Positions 7,873 through 17,362 are shown, numbered from the stretch's first letter. The stretch is DNA of 64,000 nt from Paenibacillus sp. PvR098 (GCF_017833255.1 NZ_JAFIBU010000001.1:2046001-2110000), one strand, 5' to 3'. Program-made: numbers and translations. Notes: generated by a model from the letters alone, not told the origin.

Positions 7873-8034
7873 TTGAAACTGAAGGCAAATATAAAGTATA
7901 TCTGGCATAAGCTCTGGTGGAATTACAACCTCCTGCTTTACCACAGCTGCTTGGATGAACAATTGAAGCAAAAGCTTAAGAGCAAAGCGGATTACCACGA
8001 GGATCGGCTGAAGGCTATATTGCGGTCATGGTAA
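7873..8034 (+). CDS. Small protein of a WHK-type family, 53 residues
   Basis: The frame starts with TTG at 7873, preceded by GGGGG at 8 nt, and begins MKLKANIKYIWHKLWWNYN. It matches the 51-residue protein at 6589-6744 over its whole length (shared KYxWHKxW, LYxSCxD, KQ, YH). Both lie within 1.3 kb and flank the 179-residue anchored protein. No family name is known to me. The shared pattern in two separate, differently oriented genes is good evidence that both frames are real coding sequences. Confidence 0.65.
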   Translation: MKLKANIKYIWHKLWWNYNLLLYHSCLDEQLKQKLKSKADYHEDRLKAILRSW

Positions 8035-8113
8035 AATAAGGCCGTGAGCGGAACCTTGTTATTCATGAAATGATGACGGCTTGGAATTATAGCCTTCTTT
8101 ATTTATACCGGCT

Positions 8114-8302
8114 TCAGCGAGTTTCCCTGTGATCCCCAATATGACCCAAAAGTAAGGCGGCAACAGTTATGATACGATTGGTGTCCATATTGATTAAACC
8201 AACGAGCATCCCCTCAATCAGGCAACAAATAAAGATCAGGTGCTGCCATGATCTTGCATCCCTAAGAGGATTCCACCTAAAGATTTCGGATGTGGCAGCT
8301 TG
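8114..8302 (-). pseudogene. Possible gene remnant with a hydrophobic segment
   Basis: A 62-codon stop-to-stop frame containing WQHLIFICCLIEGMLVGLIN and ending GHIGDHRETR. It reads like the C-terminal membrane part of a larger protein but has no ribosome site or plausible start, and an in-frame TAG lies directly before it. I treat it as a decayed fragment; a short real protein starting at an internal ATG cannot be excluded. Confidence 0.25.
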
Positions 8303-8389
8303 CTAGCATAAAGTAGTTTTCTTAGCCCCTTTAGCTTTTCGTCCCTAAATTTCATTAGGTTTACCCTTATCAATTTTTGCACTCTGGTA

Positions 8390-8404
8390 GATACATAACG
8401 TATC
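8390..8404. promoter_or_regulatory. Palindromic operator GATAC-N5-GTATC
   Basis: GATACATAACGTATC is identical to the site at 33900. A plus-strand promoter (TTGCAC, 18 bp, TATCTA) would contain it in the spacer; a weaker minus-strand one is also possible. The gene it controls is not evident. Confidence 0.5.
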
Positions 8405-8610
8405 TAAAATTACAAAACACTACTTTTTCTACTCTCTGAAAATTTAGACATGCTTTTTGTTTCACAAATTGAACCCAATGGAGGAGTGAAAGGGGCAGGA
8501 TGCCATGATATTGAATGGGAAGGTTGGGGACATCGGAAGCAGGCTGTCATAATAGAGCTGATATTTAAAGATTTACAAAAGAATGACAACTTATCACGAA
8601 TTGTATCTTT

Positions 8611-8775
8611 TTATATCATTTTCTTATTTATATTCTGTTTTAACTGCTCCCTGCGAATTTGAATATATTGGGCCAGTATCCGTTCCATTTCATCGAGCTG
8701 CTCAAACGAAGCCACCTGCAGAATATACCGCAGCAATTTTTTGAGCGAACGGGTATAGCCGTCGAATGGTTTCAT
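8611..8775 (-). CDS. Hypothetical 54-residue protein downstream of a VanZ-like gene
   Basis: The frame begins MKPFDGYTRSLKKLLRYIL and is a charged helical protein (Lys, Arg, Glu, Gln rich) with a likely coiled coil over DEMERILAQYIQIRREQLKQ. The ATG lies 2 bp past the stop of the VanZ-like gene, with AAAAGGGG before it, so the two genes are probably cotranscribed and coupled. No family was recognised. A longer upstream extension of the same frame overlaps the VanZ-like gene and is not credible. Confidence 0.65.
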   Translation of the reverse strand: MKPFDGYTRSLKKLLRYILQVASFEQLDEMERILAQYIQIRREQLKQNINKKMI

Positions 8776-8777
8776 CA

Positions 8778-9311
8778 CTAAGCCCCTTTTCCGTATTTGT
8801 GCCTGATTCGTGTAAATACCACATAGATCAAAATCCCTATACCCGCACCGCAGGTATCCAGCAGCACATCCGTTAGCATGGAGGTGCGGTGTGGAGTGAT
8901 CATCTGGTGCAATTCGTCCAGCACCGCATACAGGCTGCAAAACAATAATGAGTATACCGCTAACAACCAAAGCTTTCGTTCAACGAATACCGCAGCTAAT
9001 CGAAGGGTCAGAAAACCAAGAACCATATATATAAACAGATGCGCCGATTTTCGGATGAAAAATTCAACAAATGAAGGAACTCCCTTGGCACGAATGCTAA
9101 CCTCGCTGCCTCCATAGTACAGTCGAACATCAGACAAATGCTTCACGATCAGCTGCTCAGGCAGCTGATTGTGAAGCAAAGGTCTCAGGTCTTGCTTCTC
9201 GTAGGACTGAGAAGAGAAAAGAAAAATAACCGCCATCCAAACAAGAAGCGGAAGGACGTGCGTCCAGAAAAATCTGCTGCGATTGACCGGTTTCGTTTGC
9301 AATACATTCAC
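8778..9311 (-). CDS. VanZ-like membrane protein
   Basis: A 177-residue integral membrane protein of the VanZ-like family, with about four hydrophobic segments (around 18-36, 88-107, 112-130 and 148-168) and the family signature LDELHQMITPHRTSMLTDVLLDTCGA. VanZ confers low-level teicoplanin resistance in enterococci, but most homologues have no known role and no resistance can be concluded here. It follows galE in the same direction, and a small gene follows at 2 bp. A second VanZ-like gene with the same signature lies at 45077-45493. Confidence 0.88.
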   Translation of the reverse strand: MNVLQTKPVNRSRFFWTHVLPLLVWMAVIFLFSSQSYEKQDLRPLLHNQLPEQLIVKHLSDVRLYYGGSEVSIRAKGVPSFVEFFIRKSAHLFIYMVLGFLTLRLAAVFVERKLWLLAVYSLLFCSLYAVLDELHQMITPHRTSMLTDVLLDTCGAGIGILIYVVFTRIRHKYGKGA

Positions 9312-9347
9312 CTACATCATTTGTTAAGTTAATCGTATAATGACGGT

Positions 9348-10379
9348 TCATTTCAGCTGCTTTTCCAACGCTTCGTAACCGCTCGGATTCATTATTTGCC
9401 AGCGCCATGCGTCAGCGCACATTTCTTCGACACCTCTCCTGGCCGCCCAGCCCAATACCCTTTCGGCCTTGGACGTATCCGCGTAACAGATTGCCACGTC
9501 ACCAGGTCTGCGGTCTACAAGTTTATACGGAACCCTTCGGCCTGATGCTTTTTCGAAGGCTTGCACCATTTCCAATACGCTATAACCCTTTCCCGTGCCG
9601 AGATTATAGGCATCCACTCCGGTTGCGCTTGTGATCTTCTCCAAAGCTTTGACATGGCCGAGAGCCAAGTCGACAACATGAATGTAATCCCTGACTCCCG
9701 TTCCATCCGGAGTCAGATAATCGCTACCGAATACCTGCAATTCCGGCAATTTGCCAACCGCCACCTGTGTAATATACGGCATAAGGTTATTGGGAATGCC
9801 GTTCGGATCTTCACCGATCCGTCCGCTTTCGTGGGCGCCGACCGGATTAAAATATCTCAGCAGCGCAATGCTCCATCCCTGATCGGCCATGTAAACGTCC
9901 CGAAGAATTTCTTCAATCATCAGCTTCGTCCGTCCATATGGATTGGTCGCCATCAATAAAAAATCCTCCAAGATCGGCACCCGCTCCGGCAACCCATATA
10001 CCGTAGCGGAGGAGCTGAACACCATCCTCTTCACGCCGAATTTCTGCATGACGTCGCAAAGAACAAGGGTACCCGCAATATTGTTATGATAATAACGTAG
10101 GGGAATCTGTACAGATTCCCCCACGGCTTTCAATCCCGCAAAATGAATGACGGCTTCGATATGATGTTCAGCGAAAACTTTCGTTAAACTCTCTTCATTC
10201 AAGATATCTGTCGGATAGAAACTTAATGCTTTTCCGGTGATCTCACGGATCCTGTTTAACGATTCCAGCTTGCTGTTGGAAAGGTTGTCTACCACAACGA
10301 TGTCATAGCCTGCATTTAACAGCTCCACGCACGTATGGCTTCCAATGTAACCGGCACCGCCGGTGATCAGGATGGTCAT
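9348..10379 (-). CDS. galE: UDP-glucose 4-epimerase
   Basis: Extended short-chain dehydrogenase that interconverts UDP-glucose and UDP-galactose (often also the GlcNAc/GalNAc pair) using bound NAD. The 343-residue product shows the Rossmann motif GGAGYIGS at residues 7-14, the catalytic Ser/Tyr/Lys set in SSSATVYG and YGRTK, and the C-terminal region usual for GalE. AGGAGG lies 9 nt before the ATG. It lies at the distal end of the polysaccharide locus, after an IS4-type fragment, and supplies precursors for that polymer or for wall teichoic acid. The assignment is firm; substrate preference cannot be read from sequence. Confidence 0.95.
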   Translation of the reverse strand: MTILITGGAGYIGSHTCVELLNAGYDIVVVDNLSNSKLESLNRIREITGKALSFYPTDILNEESLTKVFAEHHIEAVIHFAGLKAVGESVQIPLRYYHNNIAGTLVLCDVMQKFGVKRMVFSSSATVYGLPERVPILEDFLLMATNPYGRTKLMIEEILRDVYMADQGWSIALLRYFNPVGAHESGRIGEDPNGIPNNLMPYITQVAVGKLPELQVFGSDYLTPDGTGVRDYIHVVDLALGHVKALEKITSATGVDAYNLGTGKGYSVLEMVQAFEKASGRRVPYKLVDRRPGDVAICYADTSKAERVLGWAARRGVEEMCADAWRWQIMNPSGYEALEKQLK

Positions 10380-10401
10380 AGCAGCCGGCCTCCTATTTGG
10401 A

Positions 10402-11076
10402 TTAATAAAGGAAGGTGACCGACTTCTGCTTGTTGGAGAAGTCGGTCACATAAAATGAGTCTGTGAAAACCGGCTTTGCATAGTCGATATAACCGCGATC
10501 GTACACATAAGTCAGTCCGACTTCATCGACTAAGTGATCCAACTGACTCCGATCGTTTTTCTTGGCTGGAGTCAGGACCACCTTCTCCGGCATAACCGTT
10601 TCATCGTCTATGTATGCCAGCCGAAAGTGAAGTTTTATACCCGCCTTGGTTTTGCGAAACTCCGCCCATTTATACTTCTGTAGACAAAGCCCAATGGTAG
10701 TGGAATCGATGATTCGAAAGTCTTTTCGCAAGGAAGTGGGAGCAGTGCTTTGGCGAATCTGTGCCACCATATCCATAAACACCTGTTCCAGCAAAGCAGA
10801 ATCGACTTGTTTGTGCTTACGACTCAACTGAGAAGCGGATATCGATTGAATACCGAGCTCTTGTTGCAAGCCTTTAGACAGCACGTCGTCTGCAATCTCG
10901 CGTAACCCATCTCGTTGTTGAATTTGTGCATGCAGGAATAACTTCAAGTAAGCATAACTCGTTAGTTTCTTTACGTACTTGTCTTGTCCCTCTTGTGCGA
11001 CGCGTTCATTGAACGTCTTCGCACAAATTGGAGAAATCCATTTACCAAATGAAGAAAATAGGGTATCCTTGTCCAT
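10402..11076 (-). pseudogene. Truncated IS4-family transposase
   Basis: The N-terminal part of an IS4-type transposase with a DUF4372-like N-terminal domain (MDKDTLFSSFGKWISP) and two of the three catalytic acidic positions: D in IDSTTI and D in YVYDRGYIDY. The family is normally about 370-380 residues; this one stops at 224, and the sequence loses resemblance just after YIDY, so the third acidic residue is absent. The last codons run into a strong hairpin. The element lies between the uronate epimerase and galE and is presumed immobile. Terminal repeats could not be identified. Confidence 0.8.
10415..10449. repeat. 13-bp stem hairpin before galE
   Basis: GTGACCGACTTCT and its exact complement are separated by 9 nt. 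The hairpin lies inside the 3' end of the truncated transposase frame, 36 bp before galE. No T-run follows on either strand, so it may be a terminator remnant, an IS end structure or an attenuator. Confidence 0.6.
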
Positions 11077-11191
11077 GAGTTGAATCCTTTTCGGTGGATT
11101 ATGGACAGGTACTACCTGACAATTCCATTGTAATGGATTTTTTCATGCAAAGACGCCAATAAAACAGAAGATTGTGGAAATTCAGAGAACA

Positions 11192-12232
11192 TTAATGCAA
11201 CGCTAGTGATTTCATTTTATAATAATCTACATACCAATCAGCAAACTTTTGCAATCCTTCTTCGATTGAAGTTTCTGGTTTAAATTCAACGGCTTGTTGT
11301 AACAAATCAGTTGAAGCGTAAGTAGCCGGTACATCTCCAGGTTTGATTGGCTCGAAGATTTTCTCAAATTGAACTTCTCTACCTAATGCATTACTTAGTG
11401 CTTTCTCAAGCGTTTCTATAAACACCATCAACTTTTCAGGACTATTATTTCCGATGTTATAGACTTTATGTTGAACTTCACCTTCAGGTGGATTGCTTAA
11501 AAGACGCTCAATCCCCTCAACAATGTCATCTATATAAGTAAAGTCACGATAAAGGTCATTTTCAAAATCACCATTATTGAAGATTTTAATTGGCTCACCA
11601 TTAAAATACTTATCTGTAAATCCAAAGTAAGCCATATCTGGTCTACCCATAGGGCCGTAAACAGTAAAGAATCGAAGTCCTGTTGATGGAATCTTATAAA
11701 GATGGCTGTAAGTATGAGCCATTAATTCATTGGACTTTTTTGTCGATGCATAAAGTGAAACTGGATTATCAACAAAATCCGTTTCTTCAAATGGTACTTT
11801 TTTATTCGCTCCATAAACGGAACTAGAAGAGGCATAAACAAGATGATCTACTGGATTGTGTCTACAGGCCTCAAGAATGTTGTAAAAGCCAATTATATTA
11901 CTTTGAATGTAGACGTCTGGATTCTCTATCGAATACCTTACACCAGCCTGGGCAGCTAAATTCACCACCACATTTGGCTTATACTCTTCAAAAATCTTCA
12001 TAACCATATCTTTATCTGAAATATCACCTTTAATAAAAGTAAAGCGCTCAAATGGTTCAAGCATCTTCAGACGAGCCTGTTTAAGGTTTACATCATAATA
12101 CTCATTAATATTATCAATGCCAATTACCCGGCAGCCTTGTTCTAACAGCCTTTTTGATAAAAAAAATCCAATAAAACCTGCAGCCCCGGAAATTAAATAC
12201 ATTTTATTCGTTTCTAACGGCATGTAATTCAA
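11192..12232 (-). CDS. UDP-glucuronate 4-epimerase
   Basis: Extended SDR that should convert UDP-glucuronate to UDP-galacturonate. It has the Rossmann motif SGAAGFIG near residue 16, catalytic SSSSVYG and YASTK, and the family-typical LAAQAGVRYSIENPDVYI segment seen in Cap1J/LspL-type epimerases. It overlaps the end of ugd by 29 nt, so the product of Ugd is its likely substrate. The start is taken as TTG at 12232, with AAGGAG 10 nt upstream; ATG at 12223 and ATG at 12202 are alternatives. Neighbouring genes point to a uronic acid in the secreted polymer. Confidence 0.88.
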   Translation of the reverse strand: MNYMPLETNKMYLISGAAGFIGFFLSKRLLEQGCRVIGIDNINEYYDVNLKQARLKMLEPFERFTFIKGDISDKDMVMKIFEEYKPNVVVNLAAQAGVRYSIENPDVYIQSNIIGFYNILEACRHNPVDHLVYASSSSVYGANKKVPFEETDFVDNPVSLYASTKKSNELMAHTYSHLYKIPSTGLRFFTVYGPMGRPDMAYFGFTDKYFNGEPIKIFNNGDFENDLYRDFTYIDDIVEGIERLLSNPPEGEVQHKVYNIGNNSPEKLMVFIETLEKALSNALGREVQFEKIFEPIKPGDVPATYASTDLLQQAVEFKPETSIEEGLQKFADWYVDYYKMKSLALH

Positions 12233-13583
12233 GTTTTCTCGACTCCTTCGCTACATCTCTAGTTGCAGACTTTCTTCCAATTGAGTGATACTCAACCCCT
12301 GCTGTCTGCATTTCTTCCACCGGATATATATTTCTACCGTCATAAACCAATGGAGTTCTCATCAGTTTTTTATAAGTATCGGGTGTAATAGCTTTAATTT
12401 CCCCCCATTCAGTAAAAATAAAGCAGACATTTGCATCTTTTAAAGCATCTTCTACATTCGAAACATACGTAATACTACCAAAGCCATGCTTCCCTTCTGG
12501 ATGGACCTTGGCAAAATTATTTGCCCCAACAGGATCATACGCATAAATATCTGCACCACGTTCTAATAATAAAGGTACATTTTCAATAGATGCTGCTTCC
12601 CTTAAATCATCTGTTCCTGGTTTAAATGTTAATCCAAGAACAGCTACATTAAGGCCACTAAAAGTGATTAATCGCTTACATGCCTTTTTATATAGCATCG
12701 TCTTTTGTTCTTTATTAACATCAATAGCTGCTTTTACAGTCTTAAGTTCATATCCATGTTGTCTTGCAATGTATTCAAGTGCTTTTGTATCTTTAGGGAA
12801 ACATGAGCCCCCGAAGCCAATACCAGCATTTAAAAACTTACTGCCGATTCGTTCATCAAAACTCATACCTTTTGCAACATCCTGAATATCAGCGCCAACC
12901 AATTCACAAAGATTGGCAATATCATTCATATAAGATATCTTAAGGGCAAGGAAGTCATTAGATGCATATTTTATCATTTCTGCAGAACGTCGATTAACTG
13001 AAACAATCGGTAAATTAAATGGCTCATATATCTTCATAAGCATCTCTTCAGCCCATTTACTTTCTGTCCCGATAATAATTCTTTCAGCATGTAGCGTATC
13101 ATGAACTGCAGATCCTTGGGCCAAGAACTCTGGATTCGAAGCTACTTCTACTTTTACATCATTCACTAAAAAGTCCTGTATAAACTGATCTACTCTATCA
13201 TTTGTCCCAACTGGAACAGTCGATTTTACAACTACTAGACAATCCTTCTCTACTGATTCAGCAATCTGTCTCGCAACTGTTGCAATATATGATAGATTTG
13301 CAGAACCATCTAGTTGCTCTGGAGTACCCACCCCAATAAAGATCGCATCTGCATTCTTGTAAGCAAACTTATAATCTGTTGTATAATCAATTCTTCCTGC
13401 GATATAATTCTTTTGCATCAGTTCTTCCAACCCGGTTTCATAAATCGGTGATATACCAGCCTTCATTACCTTAACTTTTTCCTCATTAATATCAACACAG
13501 GTTACTTGATGACCAACTTCAGCAAAACAAACGCCGGCTACTAAACCGACATATCCTGTCCCTGCAACGGCAATTTTGTACAT
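12204..13583 (-). CDS. ugd: UDP-glucose 6-dehydrogenase
   Basis: NAD-dependent enzyme that oxidises UDP-glucose to UDP-glucuronate in two steps. The 459-residue protein has the Rossmann motif GTGYVGL at residues 8-14, the catalytic Cys in GFGGSCFPKDTKAL, and the three-domain order of the UDP-glucose/GDP-mannose dehydrogenase family. A good ribosome site (GTGAGGGG) precedes the ATG. It precedes and overlaps the uronate 4-epimerase gene. The GalU product of the same locus is its substrate. TuaD of Bacillus is a close functional equivalent. Confidence 0.95.
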   Translation of the reverse strand: MYKIAVAGTGYVGLVAGVCFAEVGHQVTCVDINEEKVKVMKAGISPIYETGLEELMQKNYIAGRIDYTTDYKFAYKNADAIFIGVGTPEQLDGSANLSYIATVARQIAESVEKDCLVVVKSTVPVGTNDRVDQFIQDFLVNDVKVEVASNPEFLAQGSAVHDTLHAERIIIGTESKWAEEMLMKIYEPFNLPIVSVNRRSAEMIKYASNDFLALKISYMNDIANLCELVGADIQDVAKGMSFDERIGSKFLNAGIGFGGSCFPKDTKALEYIARQHGYELKTVKAAIDVNKEQKTMLYKKACKRLITFSGLNVAVLGLTFKPGTDDLREAASIENVPLLLERGADIYAYDPVGANNFAKVHPEGKHGFGSITYVSNVEDALKDANVCFIFTEWGEIKAITPDTYKKLMRTPLVYDGRNIYPVEEMQTAGVEYHSIGRKSATRDVAKESRKLELHAVRNE

Positions 13584-13638
13584 TTTTAGCCCCTCACTTT
13601 AACTCATAAATTTGCAACAAATAATTTTATTTTTTATA

Positions 13639-15114
13639 TTAAATTCTACTTTTCAAAAATCTATTTGGGAGCATTTCGGTTTTTAGAATAAATATTTCTC
13701 CCCTCATTTTTGGAAATAGGAATAAAACCCAAAAATAAATAAATATACATATAATAATAGACATTACACTCCATACCACATTCTCACTTACGGCTTTAAA
13801 AACAAATCCGCAGGCCCCCATAATAATAGCAGCGATCATAGTAGGGAGGACATTTTTAAATGTCCTAAATACTGATATTTTCATAGCAGTTTTCATTATT
13901 GCTAAATGAACTATAACAGCCTGTAACCTTATCAAAGATCTAGAATAAACTAGAGGCAAAAACCCATATTTTGCTGCTACAATACAGGTCGGAACTAACA
14001 CTACAAGATGTAAGATTTGTGCCATAAAAGATAATTTAGGCTGTCCTTTTGCACGATATACTTCACTACAAAAATGACCAAAAACTATCATTATTGCACT
14101 TGTTAAAGCCCAAATTCCTATAACATCACTGGCTTCAATCCATTGTTTACCCAATAATAGTTGAGTAGCCAGATCACTATATAAAAAAACTCCAATACCT
14201 AAAGGGAAAATCAACATTGAAACAAGTCTCTGAAATTTGAAATACATACTTACAAATTCATTATTATTATTTTGCAGTCGTGATAATGCCGAAAAAAGAA
14301 TGGGTACAGCAGTGGCTGTTACTATTGCTAATAATGAGTTGACCATTATCGTAGATGTTTTATAAATTCCTAAGTAGTATTCATTCAAGAAATAACCTAT
14401 AATAAATGAATCAATCCATGCAGTTAACCATATTGAAATTGCCTCAATTAATGACCAAACACTAAATGATAGCATTTCTTTTAGAGTTTTAAAATCATAA
14501 AAAAACTTTGGCTTCCATTTTGACTTAACTGTTAAAATTACCGCATTAAATAGCTGCATACATATCATACCTATGATTAATGACCAGTAACTTAAGCCTA
14601 AAAGTGCTAAAGGTATCGTGATTACAAAAGGAATCAAAATACCAATAATTCGAACAAAAAAAAGTGTTTTAAAATCAAAATCGCGCCTAAAAAGAGCCAT
14701 TTGAATACTGGAGAAAGAGGTTAAAGGTAATTGAATACAGGCTACAATAATAACTATTCCTAGACCGGGGTTTCCTACCATTGTGGCAACTTGTTCATTA
14801 AAAAATATGATTAAAATCCAAAAGAATATAGAGATAGTAAAATTTGTCCAAAATGCAACATTTGCACTTCTTTGCTTATCTTTCTCATTCTTAAATTGGT
14901 GTTGCACTAAATATTTCTGAAATCCAGCGTCCGTAAACATGTCTGCAAAACTAATAATCATTGTTATAGTTGCAATAACACCAAATGCTTCTGGTGCAAG
15001 GATTCTAGCCAATATAATGTTTGTTAAGGGCACAATAATTTTTGCAATTACTTCAGTAATTAATGACCATTTGGTTGCACTTACAATCTTCCCATGTAAT
15101 TGCTTATGTTCCAT
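13639..15114 (-). CDS. wzx: Oligosaccharide flippase, Wzx type
   Basis: A 491-residue integral membrane protein of the polysaccharide transporter (MOP) superfamily with about 12-14 predicted membrane segments. Its N terminus, KWSLITEVIAKIIVPLTNIILARILAPEAFG, is typical of WzxC-like flippases, which turn lipid-linked repeat units across the membrane. AAGGAG lies before the ATG. The gene is AT-rich relative to ugd and the flanking chromosome, as are its operon neighbours. Together with the Wzy-like protein encoded at 16159 it marks this as a Wzx/Wzy-dependent pathway. Confidence 0.92.
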   Translation of the reverse strand: MEHKQLHGKIVSATKWSLITEVIAKIIVPLTNIILARILAPEAFGVIATITMIISFADMFTDAGFQKYLVQHQFKNEKDKQRSANVAFWTNFTISIFFWILIIFFNEQVATMVGNPGLGIVIIVACIQLPLTSFSSIQMALFRRDFDFKTLFFVRIIGILIPFVITIPLALLGLSYWSLIIGMICMQLFNAVILTVKSKWKPKFFYDFKTLKEMLSFSVWSLIEAISIWLTAWIDSFIIGYFLNEYYLGIYKTSTIMVNSLLAIVTATAVPILFSALSRLQNNNNEFVSMYFKFQRLVSMLIFPLGIGVFLYSDLATQLLLGKQWIEASDVIGIWALTSAIMIVFGHFCSEVYRAKGQPKLSFMAQILHLVVLVPTCIVAAKYGFLPLVYSRSLIRLQAVIVHLAIMKTAMKISVFRTFKNVLPTMIAAIIMGACGFVFKAVSENVVWSVMSIIICIFIYFWVLFLFPKMRGEIFILKTEMLPNRFLKSRI

Positions 15115-15230
15115 ACTTTATTTTCTCCTTTTTTAAACTTGCGTATACTAAATCCTTGTATCCCCTAATTTAGAATATGATTATTTAATCAGCATAAGTA
15201 AGGTAGATTTTAACACCTAAACTCACTCAA

Positions 15231-16139
15231 TTATTTGATTAATGAGAGGTTGATCCAACTTCCCAACTTGTAATCATAAGATTCTGGAGTAAATTCTTCA
15301 AATCCAGAGCCCGGATAAAATGTAAGTTCTCCAAAGAATAACTGGCCATTACTCTCATAAAAATCCACTCTTACAAAAGGGATGTCCTTTGATAGCTTTT
15401 CAGCAAAATTAATCATCTTTTCATAATTTTTTGGCTTAGATATTATTGTGCCACTTCTTGGATAATGTCTTTCAAAAGGCATAGGATTCCAGTCAACGTC
15501 ATAAAAATCTACATTTAGACCGCTTGATGAATTCCTATTTAAACAGACAAAAGAGCACTTTATTTTACCATTAAAGCTTAAGAACTTATAATCTTTTAAT
15601 TCTACTCCAGATTCGTCTACCATATATTTTTCACAAATAATTCTCGGTTTTATATTTTTGTAACACCACTCTCTATGAACCCAATAATACCTTCTCTTTA
15701 GCCACTGGTTGACTTCTTTTTTCAGACTAACGTAATCAATCTTTGATTTATCCTTACATATATAAACATCACCTGATGTATGATTTGGTTTTAATACAAA
15801 CTGATTTGGAAGAGCATTAAAATCTATTTCCTCAAAGCTATTATATACTCCTAAAAGAGGTATGAGATATTCCTCTCCAATTGTTTTGGCAATATATTTT
15901 CTAACCTCATATTTATCAACCAAATAAGTATATCTATCTTTTCTATCATACAGTTTTAACCACTGTAACTTTTCATTAAATGTTTTTGGCTCATCAAGAT
16001 TCAGTCTATTATTTATTATTAATTTATATTTAATCCTTAAAAAAACCGGGTCTGGTATAAGTCTGAATATTTTAAAACCCAAAACATATAAAATAACTAG
16101 TTTTGGATTTTTTAGAGCTTTTAATACTTTTTTAACCAT
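15231..16139 (-). CDS. TupA-like ATP-grasp protein
   Basis: A 302-residue protein of the TupA-like ATP-grasp family. It shows the ATP-grasp features: FVLKPNHTSGDVYIC (nucleotide-binding Lys), ICEKYMVDESG, and the C-terminal metal-binding region FVRVDFYESNGQLFFGELTFYPGSGFEEF. TupA is linked to teichuronopeptide synthesis in alkaliphilic Bacillus, so an ATP-dependent ligase that joins an amino acid or similar group to a uronic acid is possible. The presence of ugd and a uronate epimerase fits this, but substrate and reaction are inference. Ribosome site AAGGAG is present. The gene is AT-rich. Confidence 0.8.
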   Translation of the reverse strand: MVKKVLKALKNPKLVILYVLGFKIFRLIPDPVFLRIKYKLIINNRLNLDEPKTFNEKLQWLKLYDRKDRYTYLVDKYEVRKYIAKTIGEEYLIPLLGVYNSFEEIDFNALPNQFVLKPNHTSGDVYICKDKSKIDYVSLKKEVNQWLKRRYYWVHREWCYKNIKPRIICEKYMVDESGVELKDYKFLSFNGKIKCSFVCLNRNSSSGLNVDFYDVDWNPMPFERHYPRSGTIISKPKNYEKMINFAEKLSKDIPFVRVDFYESNGQLFFGELTFYPGSGFEEFTPESYDYKLGSWINLSLIK

Positions 16140-16158
16140 ATTTTATTATGCTCTCCTT

Positions 16159-17316
16159 TTAATTGTTTCTGAAAATACTCATATACGGCATTACTCCATT
16201 CGGATACCAATCTTGTGAAATTCGGAAAATCGTCCAACTAAATATTGTTAGTATCACAATAAAATAATAGAGTGGCAAAAATCGATCTCCAAATTTTAAT
16301 TTTAACTTATCTTTAATAACAATAATGATATATCCCCATGTAATTAAACGTGGAAAAGCAAAGTAATCATTAAGTCTGAAAAATCCAAAAAACATCATCA
16401 CCGGAATCATAGACACGTTAAAAATAACGGCCCATAAAAAAATACTTTTATGTTGCATCCTTTGTTTTAAATCTTTAAAGAATAGAATTGTAAAAAATCC
16501 ACACAAAATTATTATTAGTTGACCTAAAAAAGAATTTTCTTGATCAATATAAACAAAGTATTTTGTATTGTTTATAACACTACTTATTAAAGGTTTTCCA
16601 ACAAAAAACACAAGATATATTATTAATATACTTAATATAGCTATGCTCTTTCTATTGATCATTTTTATGCTCATGAATTTATAAAATAAATAAAAAATAA
16701 TAATTATTAAAGCTGTATAATGAAAAAGTGCAGCAATTACTAAATAAAATATAAATTTACTTTTGTTTCTTTGAGAAAATGCATTAAAGGCCAATAAAGA
16801 AACTGCGATTGCTATTGAAGATCTCATTGTATTAAAACTATATAGATACGGAAGTATAATACAAATAAATGGTAGAAGGCTCATTCTTTCTTCATATTGA
16901 ATTGAAATAAATCTAAGGTAACAAAAAAATATTATCCCATATATAAATGAAAAGAAAACAATGTAGTTATCTGTAAATTTACGAAAAATATAAGCAAGGA
17001 TATAAAACAAAGGTTCTTGTTGTTTTAAAGTTAGGATATTAATTATGTTAAAAGAATAATATTCTGCATTAAGAAAGCTATTAATATAGGCTGGAGCATC
17101 AATCCCACCAATATTATTTCCTATATATCTAAAAGAAGCAAAAAAAACTAATATAATAAATAGGAAGAAATAGTTTATCCTACCTAAAGAATTATATTTT
17201 TTTACATTATATTTATTGTAGCCACTACCTTTTTTTTCAGCGATATAAATAAGCAAAACAAAAACGGTTCCAATCACTAAATACAAGAAAAGCGAAAACC
17301 AATCCCATTGTCTCAT
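16159..17316 (-). CDS. EpsG/Wzy-type polysaccharide polymerase
   Basis: A 385-residue protein with about ten or more hydrophobic segments and the EpsG-family pattern: an N-terminal segment followed by FRYIGNNIGGIDAPAYINSF, an extracytoplasmic loop, and ALFHYTALI in the centre. EpsG-like proteins are the presumed polymerases of Wzx/Wzy pathways in Firmicutes. It lies between a glycosyltransferase and the TupA-like gene, with short intergenic gaps. It is very AT-rich. Sequence identity between Wzy proteins is always low, so the call rests on topology, the EpsG-like segment and position. Confidence 0.82.
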   Translation of the reverse strand: MRQWDWFSLFLYLVIGTVFVLLIYIAEKKGSGYNKYNVKKYNSLGRINYFFLFIILVFFASFRYIGNNIGGIDAPAYINSFLNAEYYSFNIINILTLKQQEPLFYILAYIFRKFTDNYIVFFSFIYGIIFFCYLRFISIQYEERMSLLPFICIILPYLYSFNTMRSSIAIAVSLLAFNAFSQRNKSKFIFYLVIAALFHYTALIIIIFYLFYKFMSIKMINRKSIAILSILIIYLVFFVGKPLISSVINNTKYFVYIDQENSFLGQLIIILCGFFTILFFKDLKQRMQHKSIFLWAVIFNVSMIPVMMFFGFFRLNDYFAFPRLITWGYIIIVIKDKLKLKFGDRFLPLYYFIVILTIFSWTIFRISQDWYPNGVMPYMSIFRNN

Positions 17317-17362
17317 AAGATAATATTTCCTTCTTTACTAAATTTCACTAAATTAAATTTAA

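Noticed and set aside
8450-8662. Plus-strand 70-residue frame downstream of the operator at 8390
   Set aside because: No ribosome site; the 3' half is antisense to the coding end of the 54-residue gene at 8611.
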